61,785 nt of DNA from positions 1-61,785 of the forward strand of contig DXFS01000084.1 of assembly GCA_019114345.1 (NCBI GenBank). Direction: 5' to 3'. The notes below the pieces were generated by a model. The model made no database searches and was not told the DNA's origin. It was given only the letters and a program-made list of their open reading frames with translations. Both the position numbers and the translations under genes were made by a program. Shown piece after piece: positions 16,248 to 25,209 of this stretch. Source of the stretch: Candidatus Agathobaculum pullistercoris (GTDB taxonomy: Bacteria > Bacillota > Clostridia > Oscillospirales > Butyricicoccaceae). Numbering within the stretch: the first letter of the stretch is position 1; each line of letters opens with the position of its first letter.

Positions 16248-17603
16248 ATGAGGAAATCTTACGAAATCGACATGTGCAGCGGGCCGCTGCTCAGCCGGAT
16301 CCTGCTGTTCGCGATCCCGCTGATCTGTTCGGGCGTGCTGCAGCTGGTATTCAACGCAACGGATATCATTGTGGTCGGCCGGTTTGTCAGCAGCAACGCG
16401 ATGGCGGCGGTCGGCTCGACCAGCTCGCTGATCAACCTGCTGGTCAACTTTTTCATCGGTATTTCCGTGGGTGCGAACGTGCTTGTGGCGCGTTTCCGCG
16501 GCGCGAACGACTTTGACGACGCGCAGGAGACCGTGCAGACCGCACTGATCACCGCAGTGGCCGGAGGCTTTGTGTTAATTGCGCTGGGTATCCTGCTCGC
16601 GCGGCCTATGCTGGTGTGGATGGCCACGCCGGACGAGGTGATCGGCCAGGCGGTGCTGTATATGCGCGTGTACTTCATCGGCATGCCGGCGACCATGCTG
16701 TATAACTTCGGCGCGGCGATCCTGCGCGCGGTCGGGGATACGCGGCGGCCGCTGTACTTCCTGACGCTGGCGGGCCTGGTAAACGTTGCAGGCGACCTGC
16801 TGTTCGTGCTGGTGCTGGATATGGGCGTTGCGGGTGTTGCCGTGGCGACAGTGATCTCACAGATCATTTCCGCTACGCTGATCGTGCTGTGCCTGATGCG
16901 GCAGGACGGCATGTGCAACGTCAACCTTAGGCGCATGAGGTTCCACCGGGACAAATTCCTGCGCATTATGCAGGTCGGCCTGCCGGCGGGCCTGCAGAGC
17001 GTGATCTTCAATATCTCGAATGTGCTGATCCAGTCGTCGATCAACTCGTTCGGCGCGACCGTGGTCGCGGGCAACACCGCAGCAAGCAACATCGAGGGCT
17101 TTGTCTATACCTCGATGAACGCGCTTTACCAGACTTCGCTGAGCTTTACCAGCCAGAACCTCGGGGCCAGACAGTTCGGCCGCATCGATAAGATCCTGGT
17201 ACGGTGTTTGGCGCTGGTATTCGTTATCGGCCTGGTGCTGGGCAACGGCGCGCATCTGTTGGGGCAAACACTGCTCGGCATTTATACGGGCGAACCCGAG
17301 GTCATTGCCTACGGTATGATGCGTCTGGGTGTGGTCAGCGTAACCTATTGCTTGTGCGGCATGATGGACGTTGTCGCAGGCAGCGTGCGTGGGCTGGGCT
17401 ACTCCATCCTGCCCATGCTGGTGTCGCTTGTGGGCGCGTGCGTGTTCCGTATTATCTGGATCTTCACGGTTTTCCAGTGGCAGCACACGCTGTTCAGCCT
17501 GTACATTTCCTATCCGATCTCATGGGCGCTGACCATCTGCGCGCATCTGGTATGCTATTTTGCAGTGCGGCGGCGCGTGTTCCCGCGGACGGCAGAGAAG
17601 TAA
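16248..17603 (+). CDS. MATE family efflux transporter
   Basis: The 451-aa protein has 12 predicted helices in two homologous halves. It shows MATE (DinF/NorM branch) marks: an N-terminal FAIPLICSGVLQLVFNATDIIVVGRF, split across helix 1, and GAAILRAVGDTRRPLYF. The second half has MQVGLPAGLQSVIFNISNVLIQ, again across a helix. It exports organic cations or toxic metabolites using an ion gradient; the substrate is unknown. ATG at 16248 lies 10 nt after GGGGG; ATG 16241 is out of frame. Monocistronic with its own promoter and terminator. Confidence 0.92.
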   Translation: MRKSYEIDMCSGPLLSRILLFAIPLICSGVLQLVFNATDIIVVGRFVSSNAMAAVGSTSSLINLLVNFFIGISVGANVLVARFRGANDFDDAQETVQTALITAVAGGFVLIALGILLARPMLVWMATPDEVIGQAVLYMRVYFIGMPATMLYNFGAAILRAVGDTRRPLYFLTLAGLVNVAGDLLFVLVLDMGVAGVAVATVISQIISATLIVLCLMRQDGMCNVNLRRMRFHRDKFLRIMQVGLPAGLQSVIFNISNVLIQSSINSFGATVVAGNTAASNIEGFVYTSMNALYQTSLSFTSQNLGARQFGRIDKILVRCLALVFVIGLVLGNGAHLLGQTLLGIYTGEPEVIAYGMMRLGVVSVTYCLCGMMDVVAGSVRGLGYSILPMLVSLVGACVFRIIWIFTVFQWQHTLFSLYISYPISWALTICAHLVCYFAVRRRVFPRTAEK

Positions 17604-17609
17604 CTGCAA

Positions 17610-17643
17610 AAAACAGGACACCTTCCGTGCCCTGTTTTTTTTG
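17610..17643 (+). terminator. Rho-independent terminator after the MATE gene
   Basis: ACAGGACAC / GTGCCCTGT (one mismatch) with a CTTCC loop is followed by eight T. Confidence 0.8.
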
Positions 17644-17708
17644 TATTATGCATCATTTGGAGCAGACAACGGCTGTCTGCCAATGCTATCCTTTTATATA
17701 AGGACGCG

Positions 17709-18371
17709 CTACCGTGTTTCCAGCGAGCAGTGTTGCGCGAGTGCGGACAGGTTAGTGATCTCGACCCGGCCGCGGTGCGTGCGGATGATCCCCTGCCCGC
17801 GCAGCGCAGAGAGGGCGCGCGTCAGCTGCACGCGGCTGACGCCGAGCAGGTCAGCCAGATCGTCCTGCGTCATGCCAAGCACGGTTCCCGGCTGGTGCGC
17901 CGCGAGCAGGTAGAGCAGGTTGCACAGCTTGAGAAAGGTGCTGTTATACTCCTGATGTGCAGTCTCATACAGCAGCAGGTTGACATACATGGCGTACCAC
18001 TCCACCACCTGCGCGGCGAGCGGTGCGTTCTCCTCGAACATGCGGCCAAACTGCGTCTTGGTGAACGCCAGCGTCTGCATATCAGTCAGGGCGACCGTAG
18101 CGATCGCGCTTTCGATGCGGAAATCCTGCAGGTGGTAGCCCGGAAACACCGTGCCGCTGCCATGGAAGGATGTGATCTTGCGCCGCCCGGTTTCGTGGGC
18201 GGTGGAGGTCTGCGCCACGCCGGAGAGGATATAATGCAGCTCCCGGAACGGCTCGCCCGGCGCCCAGAGATAGTCCCCCTTGCGGAACGTGCGTACCTGA
18301 TGGAGCTGGGTGCGGAAATACGGTTCAAATGCGGCAAAGTCGCCGGTGAACAGATAGCGCGGCGTGAGCAT
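17709..18371 (-). CDS. Crp/Fnr-family transcriptional regulator
   Basis: The 220-aa protein has a cyclic-nucleotide-type beta-barrel (FRKGDYLWAPGEPFRELHYILSGVAQ) and a C-terminal winged HTH (MTQDDLADLLGVSRVQLTRALSALRGQGII, in two parts). No Fnr-type Cys cluster is visible, so it does not look like an oxygen sensor. The ATG at 18371 lies 8 nt after GGAAGGAGG; upstream in-frame codons lack a site. It diverges from a TIGR04076 gene, its probable target, with a palindrome between them. Confidence 0.9.
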   Translation of the reverse strand: MLTPRYLFTGDFAAFEPYFRTQLHQVRTFRKGDYLWAPGEPFRELHYILSGVAQTSTAHETGRRKITSFHGSGTVFPGYHLQDFRIESAIATVALTDMQTLAFTKTQFGRMFEENAPLAAQVVEWYAMYVNLLLYETAHQEYNSTFLKLCNLLYLLAAHQPGTVLGMTQDDLADLLGVSRVQLTRALSALRGQGIIRTHRGRVEITNLSALAQHCSLETR

Positions 18372-18463
18372 GGGCGGCTTCCTCCTTCCGGATGGGATGT
18401 TTTTTTTCAGTATAGCAGAAAAGCGGCGCGCCGGGAAGCAGTACCGCAAAACAAAGCATTTTT

Positions 18464-18478
18464 GCTGCCCATGGCAGC
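18464..18478. promoter_or_regulatory. Palindrome between Crp/Fnr and TIGR04076 genes
   Basis: GCTGCC-CAT-GGCAGC is a 6-3-6 inverted repeat, 25 bp before the TIGR04076 start. It may be a site for the divergent Crp/Fnr protein, though it does not match the Crp or Fnr consensus. Confidence 0.35.
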
Positions 18479-18502
18479 GGAACAAAGAAGGGATGGTACA
18501 GC

Positions 18503-18847
18503 ATGAAAAAAGTAAAGATCACAGTGCTCAAGGCCACGCTCGATAAGGAGTTGGCGGCGGAATACGGCGTCGAGGGACTGACCGCCTGCCCGATGCTGCG
18601 CGAGGGACAGGTGTTTTACGCGGACTATGCCAAGCCGGACGGCCTGTGCGACGAGGCGTGGAAGGCGATTTATCAATATGTATTCGCTCTGGCGCACGGC
18701 GCGGGCGACGGGCTGTTCTATTACGGCGACTGGATCCGCAAGCCGGGCGTTGCGATCTGCAGCTGCAACGACGGCCTGCGTCCGGTCATTTTCAAACTTG
18801 AAGCGACAGATGAGGAGGCAGAAATCGATTATACCCCCGTTCGTTGA
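18503..18847 (+). CDS. TIGR04076 family protein
   Basis: The 114-aa protein fits TIGR04076 by its start (KKVKITVLKATLD), a conserved ACPMLREGQVF segment, a central aromatic helix (AIYQYVFALAHG) and ICSCNDGLRPVIFKLEA near the end. Conserved Cys residues in ACPML and CSC suggest metal or redox chemistry, but no function is established. The ATG follows AAGAAGG at ~12 nt. The divergent Crp/Fnr gene is its likely regulator. Confidence 0.82.
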   Translation: MKKVKITVLKATLDKELAAEYGVEGLTACPMLREGQVFYADYAKPDGLCDEAWKAIYQYVFALAHGAGDGLFYYGDWIRKPGVAICSCNDGLRPVIFKLEATDEEAEIDYTPVR

Positions 18848-18929
18848 CGGACAGCAGGGAAAACAACAGGACACGCAGGGGATGACCACGCTGCACGGCC
18901 TGCTGTTTCTGTATTCTGCCAAAATCCCT

Positions 18930-19018
18930 TTGTATCCCGGCAGGGCTTGTGCTATAATAGCGGCAGGGCTGTCTTTACAGTAAAACAGACAGCTGTCCGC
19001 GAAAAGCATACGGACAGC
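18930..19018 (+). promoter_or_regulatory. Promoter and leader hairpin of the IIC-ribokinase operon
   Basis: TTGTAT (18930-18935) and TATAAT (18953-18958) are 17 bp apart. The leader contains an 8-bp stem, GCTGTCCG (18992-18999) with CGGACAGC (19011-19018), ending right at the ribosome site AGGGGGAAGGG. It could affect translation of the transporter gene. No riboswitch class is recognised. Confidence 0.65.
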
Positions 19019-19034
19019 AGGGGGAAGGGACAAT

Positions 19035-20126
19035 ATGGACAAGGTAAAAGCGTTTCTTAAACGCAAAAACATTGAGATTTCAGTCAGGCGCTACGGTATC
19101 GACGCGCTCGGCGCGATGGCGCAGGGCCTGTTCTGCTCACTGCTCATCGGCACGATCATCGACTCTGTGGGCACGCAGTTCGGCATCCCGTTTTTGACTA
19201 TGCCGGTCGCGACCGTGAGCGGCATCGAATATACGGTTGGTGGGCTCGCCTCTGCGATGAGCGGCCCGGCGATGGCGGTGGCGATCGGCTATGCACTCAA
19301 ATGCCCGCCGCTCGTGCTGTTCTCGCTCATTACAGTCGGTTTTGCCTCCAACGCACTGGGCGGCGCAGGCGGCCCGCTGGCGGTGCTGTTTGTGGCGATC
19401 ATCGCCGCAGAGATCGGCAAGGCGGTCGCGGGTGAGACCAAGGTGGATATCCTGGTCACGCCGCTCGTGACAATCGGCGTGGGCGTGGGCCTGTCCGCAT
19501 GGTGGGCGCCCGCGCTCGGCGCGGCGGCGATGCAGGTCGGCAGCCTGATCATGTGGGCGACCAATCTCCAGCCGTTCCTGATGGGCATTGCGGTGTCCGT
19601 GCTCGTGGGCATTGCGCTGACGCTGCCCATCTCCTCTGCAGCGATCTGCGCGGCGCTCGGCCTGACCGGGCTTGCCGGCGGCGCGGCGGTTGCGGGCTGC
19701 TGCGCGCAGATGGTCGGCTTCGCCGTCATGTCCTTCCCGGAAAACCGCTGGGGCGGGCTGGTGTCGCAGGGTATCGGCACTTCGATGCTGCAAATGGGGA
19801 ATATCGTCAAAAACCCGCGCATCTGGATCGCTCCCATTATCACCTCGGCCATCACCGGGCCGATCGCGACCTGCCTGTTCCATCTGGAGATGAACGGCGC
19901 GGCCGTTTCCTCGGGCATGGGCACCTGCGGGCTGGTCGGGCAGATCGGGGTCTATACCGGCTGGATGAATGATATCGCGGCGGGCGCGAAAGCAGCGGTT
20001 ACCGCGCAGGACTGGATCGGCCTGATCCTGATCTCGTTCATCCTGCCTGCGGTGCTGTGTCCGCTGATCAATCTGGTCTTGCGCCGCATCGGCTGGGTCA
20101 AGGACGGGGATATGACGCTGTCGTAA
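19035..20126 (+). CDS. PTS-type IIC membrane protein (PTS_EIIC_2 family)
   Basis: The 363-aa protein has about ten membrane helices and matches the PTS_EIIC_2 family, with Gly-rich segments such as GGLASAMSGPAMAVAIGYAL and EMNGAAVSSGMGTCGLVGQIG in the C-terminal half. No IIA or IIB domain is fused, and none is encoded nearby. The next gene, 21 bp downstream, is a ribokinase. It may therefore carry a sugar without PTS phosphorylation, which the kinase then phosphorylates, or use IIA/IIB from elsewhere. Substrate unknown. Confidence 0.82.
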   Translation: MDKVKAFLKRKNIEISVRRYGIDALGAMAQGLFCSLLIGTIIDSVGTQFGIPFLTMPVATVSGIEYTVGGLASAMSGPAMAVAIGYALKCPPLVLFSLITVGFASNALGGAGGPLAVLFVAIIAAEIGKAVAGETKVDILVTPLVTIGVGVGLSAWWAPALGAAAMQVGSLIMWATNLQPFLMGIAVSVLVGIALTLPISSAAICAALGLTGLAGGAAVAGCCAQMVGFAVMSFPENRWGGLVSQGIGTSMLQMGNIVKNPRIWIAPIITSAITGPIATCLFHLEMNGAAVSSGMGTCGLVGQIGVYTGWMNDIAAGAKAAVTAQDWIGLILISFILPAVLCPLINLVLRRIGWVKDGDMTLS

Positions 20127-20147
20127 GACGGAAAACGGAGGAGACCG

Positions 20148-21038
20148 ATGAAAATACTTTGCTTTGGCTCGCTGAACATCGACTACACCTACCGGGTGGA
20201 TCATTTTGTGCAGCCGGGCGAGACGCTCGCGGCGGAATCTTTGCAGGTGTTCAGCGGCGGCAAGGGGCTCAATCAGGCGATCGCGCTGGCGCGTGCGGGC
20301 GCGGAGACCTGCATGGCGGGCGCAGTCGGCGAGGACGGCCGCTTCCTGCTGGAGGAATTGACGGCCGCAGGCGTGCACACTGACCATGTCAGCATATTGC
20401 AGCAGGTGCGCACGGGCAACGCGATCATCCAGAACGATAAAACAGGCGACAACTGCATCCTGCTGTACGGCGGCGCGAACCGCGCGGTCACTGAGGCACA
20501 GGCGGACGAAGTGCTGCGGCATTTCAGCGCGGGCGACTGGCTGCTGCTGCAAAATGAGATCAACAATCTGCCGTACATCATGCGGCGGGCGCACGAGCGA
20601 GGGCTGCGCATTGCGTTCAACCCCTCGCCGATGGAGCAGCGCGTGCTGGATTTCCCGCTGGAATATGTCGATCTGTTCCTGCTCAACCGGGTGGAGGCGG
20701 CGCAGCTTGCGGGAACGGACGGAGCGGCGGACGGCCTGCTGAGCGGCCTGCGGGAGAAATTCCCCGGCGCGGCGGTAGTGCTGACGCTGGGCGCGCAGGG
20801 CGCGGTCTATGCGGACAGCGAACAGACCATCCGGCAGGCGGCGTATCCGGCCGAGGCCGTGGATACAACCGCGGCGGGCGACACCTTTACCGGCTTTTTC
20901 CTCGCTTCGCTGCTGCGCGGCGAGGGCGTGCCGCAGGCGATGGCGCTGGCTGCGCGGGCGGCGGCAATCGCGGTCACCCGGCGGGGCGCGGCGCCGTCCA
21001 TCCCGACGCGGGAGCAGGCCGCGGCGTTCGGCAGATGA
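20148..21038 (+). CDS. rbsK: Ribokinase-like PfkB sugar kinase
   Basis: The 296-aa protein has both PfkB signatures: an N-terminal substrate region (GSLNIDYTYRVDHFVQPGET and FSGGKGLNQAIALARAG) and the C-terminal ATP site DTTAAGDTFTGFF, whose Asp before the final Thr-Phe is the catalytic base. Ribose is the usual substrate of close relatives, but other pentoses, nucleosides or sugar alcohols are possible. It forms an operon with the IIC gene. The ATG follows GGAGGAGA. Confidence 0.85.
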   Translation: MKILCFGSLNIDYTYRVDHFVQPGETLAAESLQVFSGGKGLNQAIALARAGAETCMAGAVGEDGRFLLEELTAAGVHTDHVSILQQVRTGNAIIQNDKTGDNCILLYGGANRAVTEAQADEVLRHFSAGDWLLLQNEINNLPYIMRRAHERGLRIAFNPSPMEQRVLDFPLEYVDLFLLNRVEAAQLAGTDGAADGLLSGLREKFPGAAVVLTLGAQGAVYADSEQTIRQAAYPAEAVDTTAAGDTFTGFFLASLLRGEGVPQAMALAARAAAIAVTRRGAAPSIPTREQAAAFGR

Positions 21039-21183
21039 AAATACAGCAAAACAGGGGGCAGGCTCCGGCGGGGCCTGCCCCTGCTGCAATCTGCCTGGCA
21101 GGGAAAACGACGGGAATTACCCTCGTGCTTTGGTGGAAATATATAAATATAACTGCTGCGCATAGCGATATATCTGTAAGTAA

Positions 21184-21213
21184 TTGACAGAGCTGCGCGC
21201 CGGGTGCTATGCT
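21184..21213 (+). promoter_or_regulatory. Promoter of the frameshifted FtsX gene
   Basis: TTGACA (21184-21189) and TATGCT (21208-21213) are 18 bp apart, 70 bp before the ATG at 21283. Confidence 0.6.
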
Positions 21214-21282
21214 GTAAAAAAAGCAGGGCAACGCCAATAAAGGCCAGGGAACCGGGAAGAGGACGGAAGGAAGGGAAAAGCG

Positions 21283-22781
21283 ATGCTCAAACGGGCCACA
21301 TTATATCTGCCAGGAAGTACAGGCGCACGATCCTGCTGCTGGTACTGCTGTTTGTGATCTCGTTCAGCCTCGCGGCAGGGCTGACCGTGTGGAACAGCAT
21401 CGGCGCGGTGACGCGCGGGATCCGGCAGGAGCTGGGGACCAGCTTTGTGATGCGGGTGCCGTCCTATGTCAAAAACGACCCGGCGCAGTATGAGGACGTC
21501 AAGGATGCGGACGGCAATACACAGAAATACTATGTCGGCCCGCGGCTGAACGACGATATCATTGCGCAGATCGTCAGCCAGGTGGACGAGATCAGCGCCT
21601 ATAATGCAGATATGTGGCATATAGTCTGGATGGAGGATACGACGCTGATCCTGGGCGCGTTCAGTGATACCGAACGGGGTACATGGAGCGACCCGCTTGT
21701 TGATGAAAGCCAATATATGGCGAAGTTTAAGACGGATATCTATGGAAATACGGAAACCGCATTGTACAGCGAGTTCCGCACCGGCTCCTTTGAACTGGCG
21801 CAGGGGCGCCACATCGTGGAGGGGGACCGGAACAAGGTGCTTGTCTCGGAGCAGTTTGCCGAGCGCAACGGCCTTGCGGTCGGGGACAGCATCACGGTCA
21901 CAACGCGCGGCCTGCAGGATGTGAGGGAGATCTGGGGCGGCCCGTTGGCGCTGGAGATCGTCGGCATCTTCCACGTCAACGGTTATCAGCCGACCGGGTC
22001 GCGGGTGTATGAGCATGACATGACCTATAACTGGCTGCTTGCGGATGCAGAAACTGTAAAGGATCTGCATGAAGCCAGCGACGCCATGCTGTATACCGGC
22101 CGTTCGCCGGAAGCGCAGTACGACAACGTGACCTTCTTTGTGGATGACCCGGCGCAGCTGGACACGGTGATGGACGAGTTGGAAACGCTGGACGGCCTCA
22201 ATATCCTGGATTATGAGGTCGCGGTGGACGACACGATGTACCGGACAACGGTCGACCCGCTCCTGTCCATCCGCAACCTGGTGGCGGTCGTGGTCGCGGC
22301 GGTTGCGGCAGGCTGCTTTGTCGTGCTGTGCATCGTATTCACAATGTGGGTGCGCAGCCGTCGGCGGGAGGTTGCGATCTACCTGTCGCTCGGGTTCCGC
22401 AAGGGGAAGATCATCGGGCAGTTTGTGCTGGAGGCGGCGGCCGTCGCGCTGGCGGCGCTTATCCTGACTGCGGCCGTGTGCGGGCCGGTGGCCGGCCGGA
22501 TCGGAAACGGACTGCTGTCCAGCGCGGTCGAGGCGGCGCAGCCGGAGGAACAGCAGTTCTCCGAGGATGAACTCTGGCAGGCAGCGCTGGCAGGGGAGAC
22601 GCTGTACCACTATGACAGCGGCTCCTACGCCGGGCCGGAACAGATCGATTTTACGTTTGGACTGGTGGAGGTGCTCCTCCTTGCTGCGCTGGAATTGCTG
22701 ATCATCACAGCGGCGGTCTGCAAGGGCGGCTCATTCATCTTCACCATGCAGCCGCGGCAGATCATGACAACGCTCAGCTGA
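21283..22781 (+). pseudogene. FtsX-like ABC permease with a 5' frameshift
   Basis: The well-placed ATG (after GGAAGGGAAAA) opens a frame reading MLKRATLYLPGST that stops after ~24 codons. From about 21318 another frame continues with ARKYRRTILLLVLLF, the expected next segment of this family. Adding one base in CTGCCAGG would join them as LYL-ARKYRR. The rest is intact: one N-terminal helix, a ~280-residue outer domain of MacB type, and three C-terminal helices, ending QPRQIMTTLS. No ATPase partner gene is adjacent. Either a real inactivating deletion or a sequence error. Translation from the upstream GTG at 21204 would bypass it but lacks a ribosome site. Confidence 0.7.
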
Positions 22782-22802
22782 AGAGCTGGTAAGCATAAAA
22801 AC

Positions 22803-22835
22803 GCCGCAGCGCGCATCACTGGATGGCGCTGCGGC
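22803..22835 (+). terminator. Stem-loop after the FtsX gene
   Basis: GCCGCAGCGC / GCGCTGCGGC with a 13-nt loop follows the stop codon; the T-run is poor (ATTGTTATG). Confidence 0.5.
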
Positions 22836-22867
22836 ATTGTTATGCGCTGTGGAAACCGTACGGGAGA

Positions 22868-22900
22868 AAAGGGCGGAGCCTGTATGCACAGGCTCCGTCC
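22868..22900 (-). terminator. Terminator of the ABC/two-component gene cluster
   Basis: On the minus strand CGGAGCCTGT / ACAGGCTCCG with a 4-nt loop is followed by CCCTTTTCTCC. Confidence 0.75.
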
Positions 22901-22940
22901 CGGCGAAAAAGAAGAGAGGAAAAGATAGAACAGGCATTGC

Positions 22941-24374
22941 CTATTCGTTGATATAGTGCAGCCGCTGCAGAAATTCGCGGTTTTCGGTTTTTTCGCAGAT
23001 TGCGTCAATGCCCGAGGAGACCACCCACACGGCCATCCCACGCCGGGCACAGACGACCAGCATGTCAATGATCATTTCGTGGTAAGCGGACTCCTGACCG
23101 GTAAAGGGGAAAAAACAGATCAGCAGCTGCGGGTTGAGGAAATACCATTTGAAATAGGAAAAACGCAGCCGTTCGGGCAGCGGCCATGCACTGAGCGGGC
23201 GCAGCAGCGCCTCTCGGCTGAACCACTGGGAGGCTTCGCTTAGAATGTTTTCCGTGAGATTGCGGCGGACGATGTGCCGTCCGGCCTTGGGAAGCAGGCA
23301 GGTGCTCAAATTGTCCAGTGCGGTCAGGTTGTCGAACAGCACGCCGCCGGGACGGTCCGGACGTTCGATCTGCACGCCGATCTTTGTGCCGATCACTTTG
23401 GCCAGTTCCGCGTGCTCATACACCCGGCCGTCCAGGCAGAAGATACCGCTTAGCCAGCGTTGTTCGCCCAGAAAACAGTCGCGGATGCGAGAAACCGTGT
23501 TGTAGTTTTCATCCCGCAGGAAGGCGATTTCACCGCTTCGGATCTGAAAGCTCAGCGGCGGCATGGCAGGAAAGGTCAGCCCGGTCACGGTAAGCATGAC
23601 CTTGTCCCCATAATGCTGGGGAGTGGGGCGCGCTGCGCTGTTGTTGCGCCGTTCCCAGCCAAGGATCTCGTATAGGCGGCCGTCGTATTCCTCGGGACAG
23701 AGCCGGTAAAAGGTCTTGCGGTTTTTGACAACATCCACCCGGTTGGCATACCGGTACAGGAATTCCTCATCCATATCAAACAGGAAAGCGGCGGTTCCCT
23801 GGCCCAGCAGCAGCTGGACACAGTGCATCAACTGGTCCATATCCCGGCGGCGCAGGGTCTCAGTAAGCCGGTCAAGCACAACAAGCTGGCATGACCAGAA
23901 CCAAGCGCGGAAGACAGCAAGGCGGAAATAATCCAGCATGGACAGCGCCGACAGCTTGCGCTCGCGCGGAAAGGTCAGGCCCATCTGCTCGGCCATTTGT
24001 ATGGTTTCCGGCGCATGCAGCCGCTGCACTGCCTGCTTCTTCTGGAGTCGTCCCATAGGCCGGGCGAGCGCGAGTAAAAAATCCTGCGCAGTAAGCTCCT
24101 TGGAATCAAACCGGTTTTTATCCACGATCATGCTGTTCTGCAAGATCCAGCGCTTCAATTCTACCGCTCCGACGCGATCGCCGCAACAGAAGGCTGCGCC
24201 GCCTGCCATGCTGGAATAGCCTTTGAAAATATCCAGATAAGCAGTGCCGGAGGTGAGATGCTCGTCCACATAGATTCCGATGCATTCCCCGCGGGCAATG
24301 AAAATATCGAATTGGTAATCCGATCCTTCGCTCAGGAAATGCCCGTTGTCGACACGGATCAGTTCCTCTTTCAT
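22941..24374 (-). CDS. Degenerate RbsA-like protein without Walker motifs
   Basis: The 477-aa protein has the length and two-domain order of RbsA/MglA sugar-importer ATPases. In the first half RGECIGIYVDEHLTSGTAYL replaces the Walker A loop (no GxxGxGKS), LSALSM stands for the signature, and LVVLDRLTETL keeps Asp168 but has Arg in place of the catalytic Glu. In the second half RSGEIAFLRDENYNTVSR replaces Walker A, LSAWPLPER stands for LSGGNQQK, and LLICFFPFTGQ stands for LILDEPTRG. Both halves should be unable to hydrolyse ATP. It follows the histidine kinase gene by 5 bp (ATG after GGAGGG). Probable role: protein docking or signalling, not transport energy. Confidence 0.8.
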   Translation of the reverse strand: MKEELIRVDNGHFLSEGSDYQFDIFIARGECIGIYVDEHLTSGTAYLDIFKGYSSMAGGAAFCCGDRVGAVELKRWILQNSMIVDKNRFDSKELTAQDFLLALARPMGRLQKKQAVQRLHAPETIQMAEQMGLTFPRERKLSALSMLDYFRLAVFRAWFWSCQLVVLDRLTETLRRRDMDQLMHCVQLLLGQGTAAFLFDMDEEFLYRYANRVDVVKNRKTFYRLCPEEYDGRLYEILGWERRNNSAARPTPQHYGDKVMLTVTGLTFPAMPPLSFQIRSGEIAFLRDENYNTVSRIRDCFLGEQRWLSGIFCLDGRVYEHAELAKVIGTKIGVQIERPDRPGGVLFDNLTALDNLSTCLLPKAGRHIVRRNLTENILSEASQWFSREALLRPLSAWPLPERLRFSYFKWYFLNPQLLICFFPFTGQESAYHEMIIDMLVVCARRGMAVWVVSSGIDAICEKTENREFLQRLHYINE

Positions 24375-24379
24375 TGGTA

Positions 24380-25201
24380 TCAGCCCTCCTGAAGCAGCAG
24401 CGGCAGCGTAACGCAGCATTCCGTGCCAACCCCTGCTGCGCTGAATATGTGGAGGCCATAGTTCTCCCCAAACATCAGCCGGATCCGGCTGTTGACATTG
24501 CGCAGTGCAATGCCGCCCCGCTGCTGCGTGCTCGCGGCGGCGGTATCACCGGAAGCAAACTGTGTATTGAGACGGTTTACCTGGTCTTCCGGCATGCCGA
24601 TGCCGTTATCCCGCACGCGCAGGAACAAGGTCTGCGCGCTGTTTTCCACAATGATACGGACCGTGCCCTGCTCGATCTTTCCCTCGAGGCCGTGTGAAAC
24701 CGCATTTTCCACCAGCGGCTGCAGGATCAGCTTGGGCATGCGCGCTTCCAGCAGCGCCTCGTTTTCCATTTCCAGCTCCATGGAGAGCTTGTCGCCGAAG
24801 CGGCAGCGCTGAATGGTAAAATAGTTTTCTGCATTGTCCAATTCATCGGAAAAAGTGACATATTCCTGTACGTTGGAGATCGTATAACGGAAAAAAGTGG
24901 CGAGTGCTTCTGTGGTTTCGGCAATTTCGGTGCAGTCCGCCAGCAATGCGTCCGACCGGATCGCCTCAAGCGCATTGTAAAGGAAATGGGGGTTGATCTG
25001 GTTCTGCAGAGCGAGGTATTCCGCCTGCTTCTGCTGCAGACGGGTGATCTCCTCCCCGTGCAGGCGCTTTTCAATATCATCGAAGAATCTCTGCAGATCG
25101 GGAGCACGGCGCCAGTCTGCATGCAGGACGGTTTCCAGGCTCTTATCGGTTCGATAGCGCCGGAGCGCCTGGCGCAGTCTGCGCGCTGTATTGAGCCACA
25201 T
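24380..25201 (-). CDS. Soluble LytS/YesM-type histidine kinase without sensor domain
   Basis: The 273-aa protein has a His_kinase (HisKA_5-like) box NQINPHFLYNALEA with phosphoacceptor His72, and a C-terminal HATPase domain (N box LVENAVSHGLEG, G box DNGIGMP and GGIALRNVNSRI). The first ~60 residues are a basic, probably coiled-coil helix. There is no membrane helix, HAMP or extracellular domain, unlike normal YesM kinases. Input must come from a protein partner. The next gene is the Walker-less RbsA homologue, a natural candidate. The ATG follows AGGTGG, 8 bp after the response regulator stop. Confidence 0.87.
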   Translation of the reverse strand: MWLNTARRLRQALRRYRTDKSLETVLHADWRRAPDLQRFFDDIEKRLHGEEITRLQQKQAEYLALQNQINPHFLYNALEAIRSDALLADCTEIAETTEALATFFRYTISNVQEYVTFSDELDNAENYFTIQRCRFGDKLSMELEMENEALLEARMPKLILQPLVENAVSHGLEGKIEQGTVRIIVENSAQTLFLRVRDNGIGMPEDQVNRLNTQFASGDTAAASTQQRGGIALRNVNSRIRLMFGENYGLHIFSAAGVGTECCVTLPLLLQEG

Positions 25202-25209
25202 AGCACCAC

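Noticed and set aside
18847-18930. Possible terminator after the TIGR04076 gene
   Set aside because: Only partial complementarity (ACAGG/CCTGT) and no T-run; not clear enough to list.
19137-21089. 650-codon open frame antisense to the IIC and ribokinase genes
   Set aside because: Low-complexity Arg/Gln/Asp/His composition and full overlap with two recognised genes.
21207-22610. 467-codon antisense frame opposite the FtsX gene
   Set aside because: The plus-strand FtsX protein has helices and family features; the antisense one has none.
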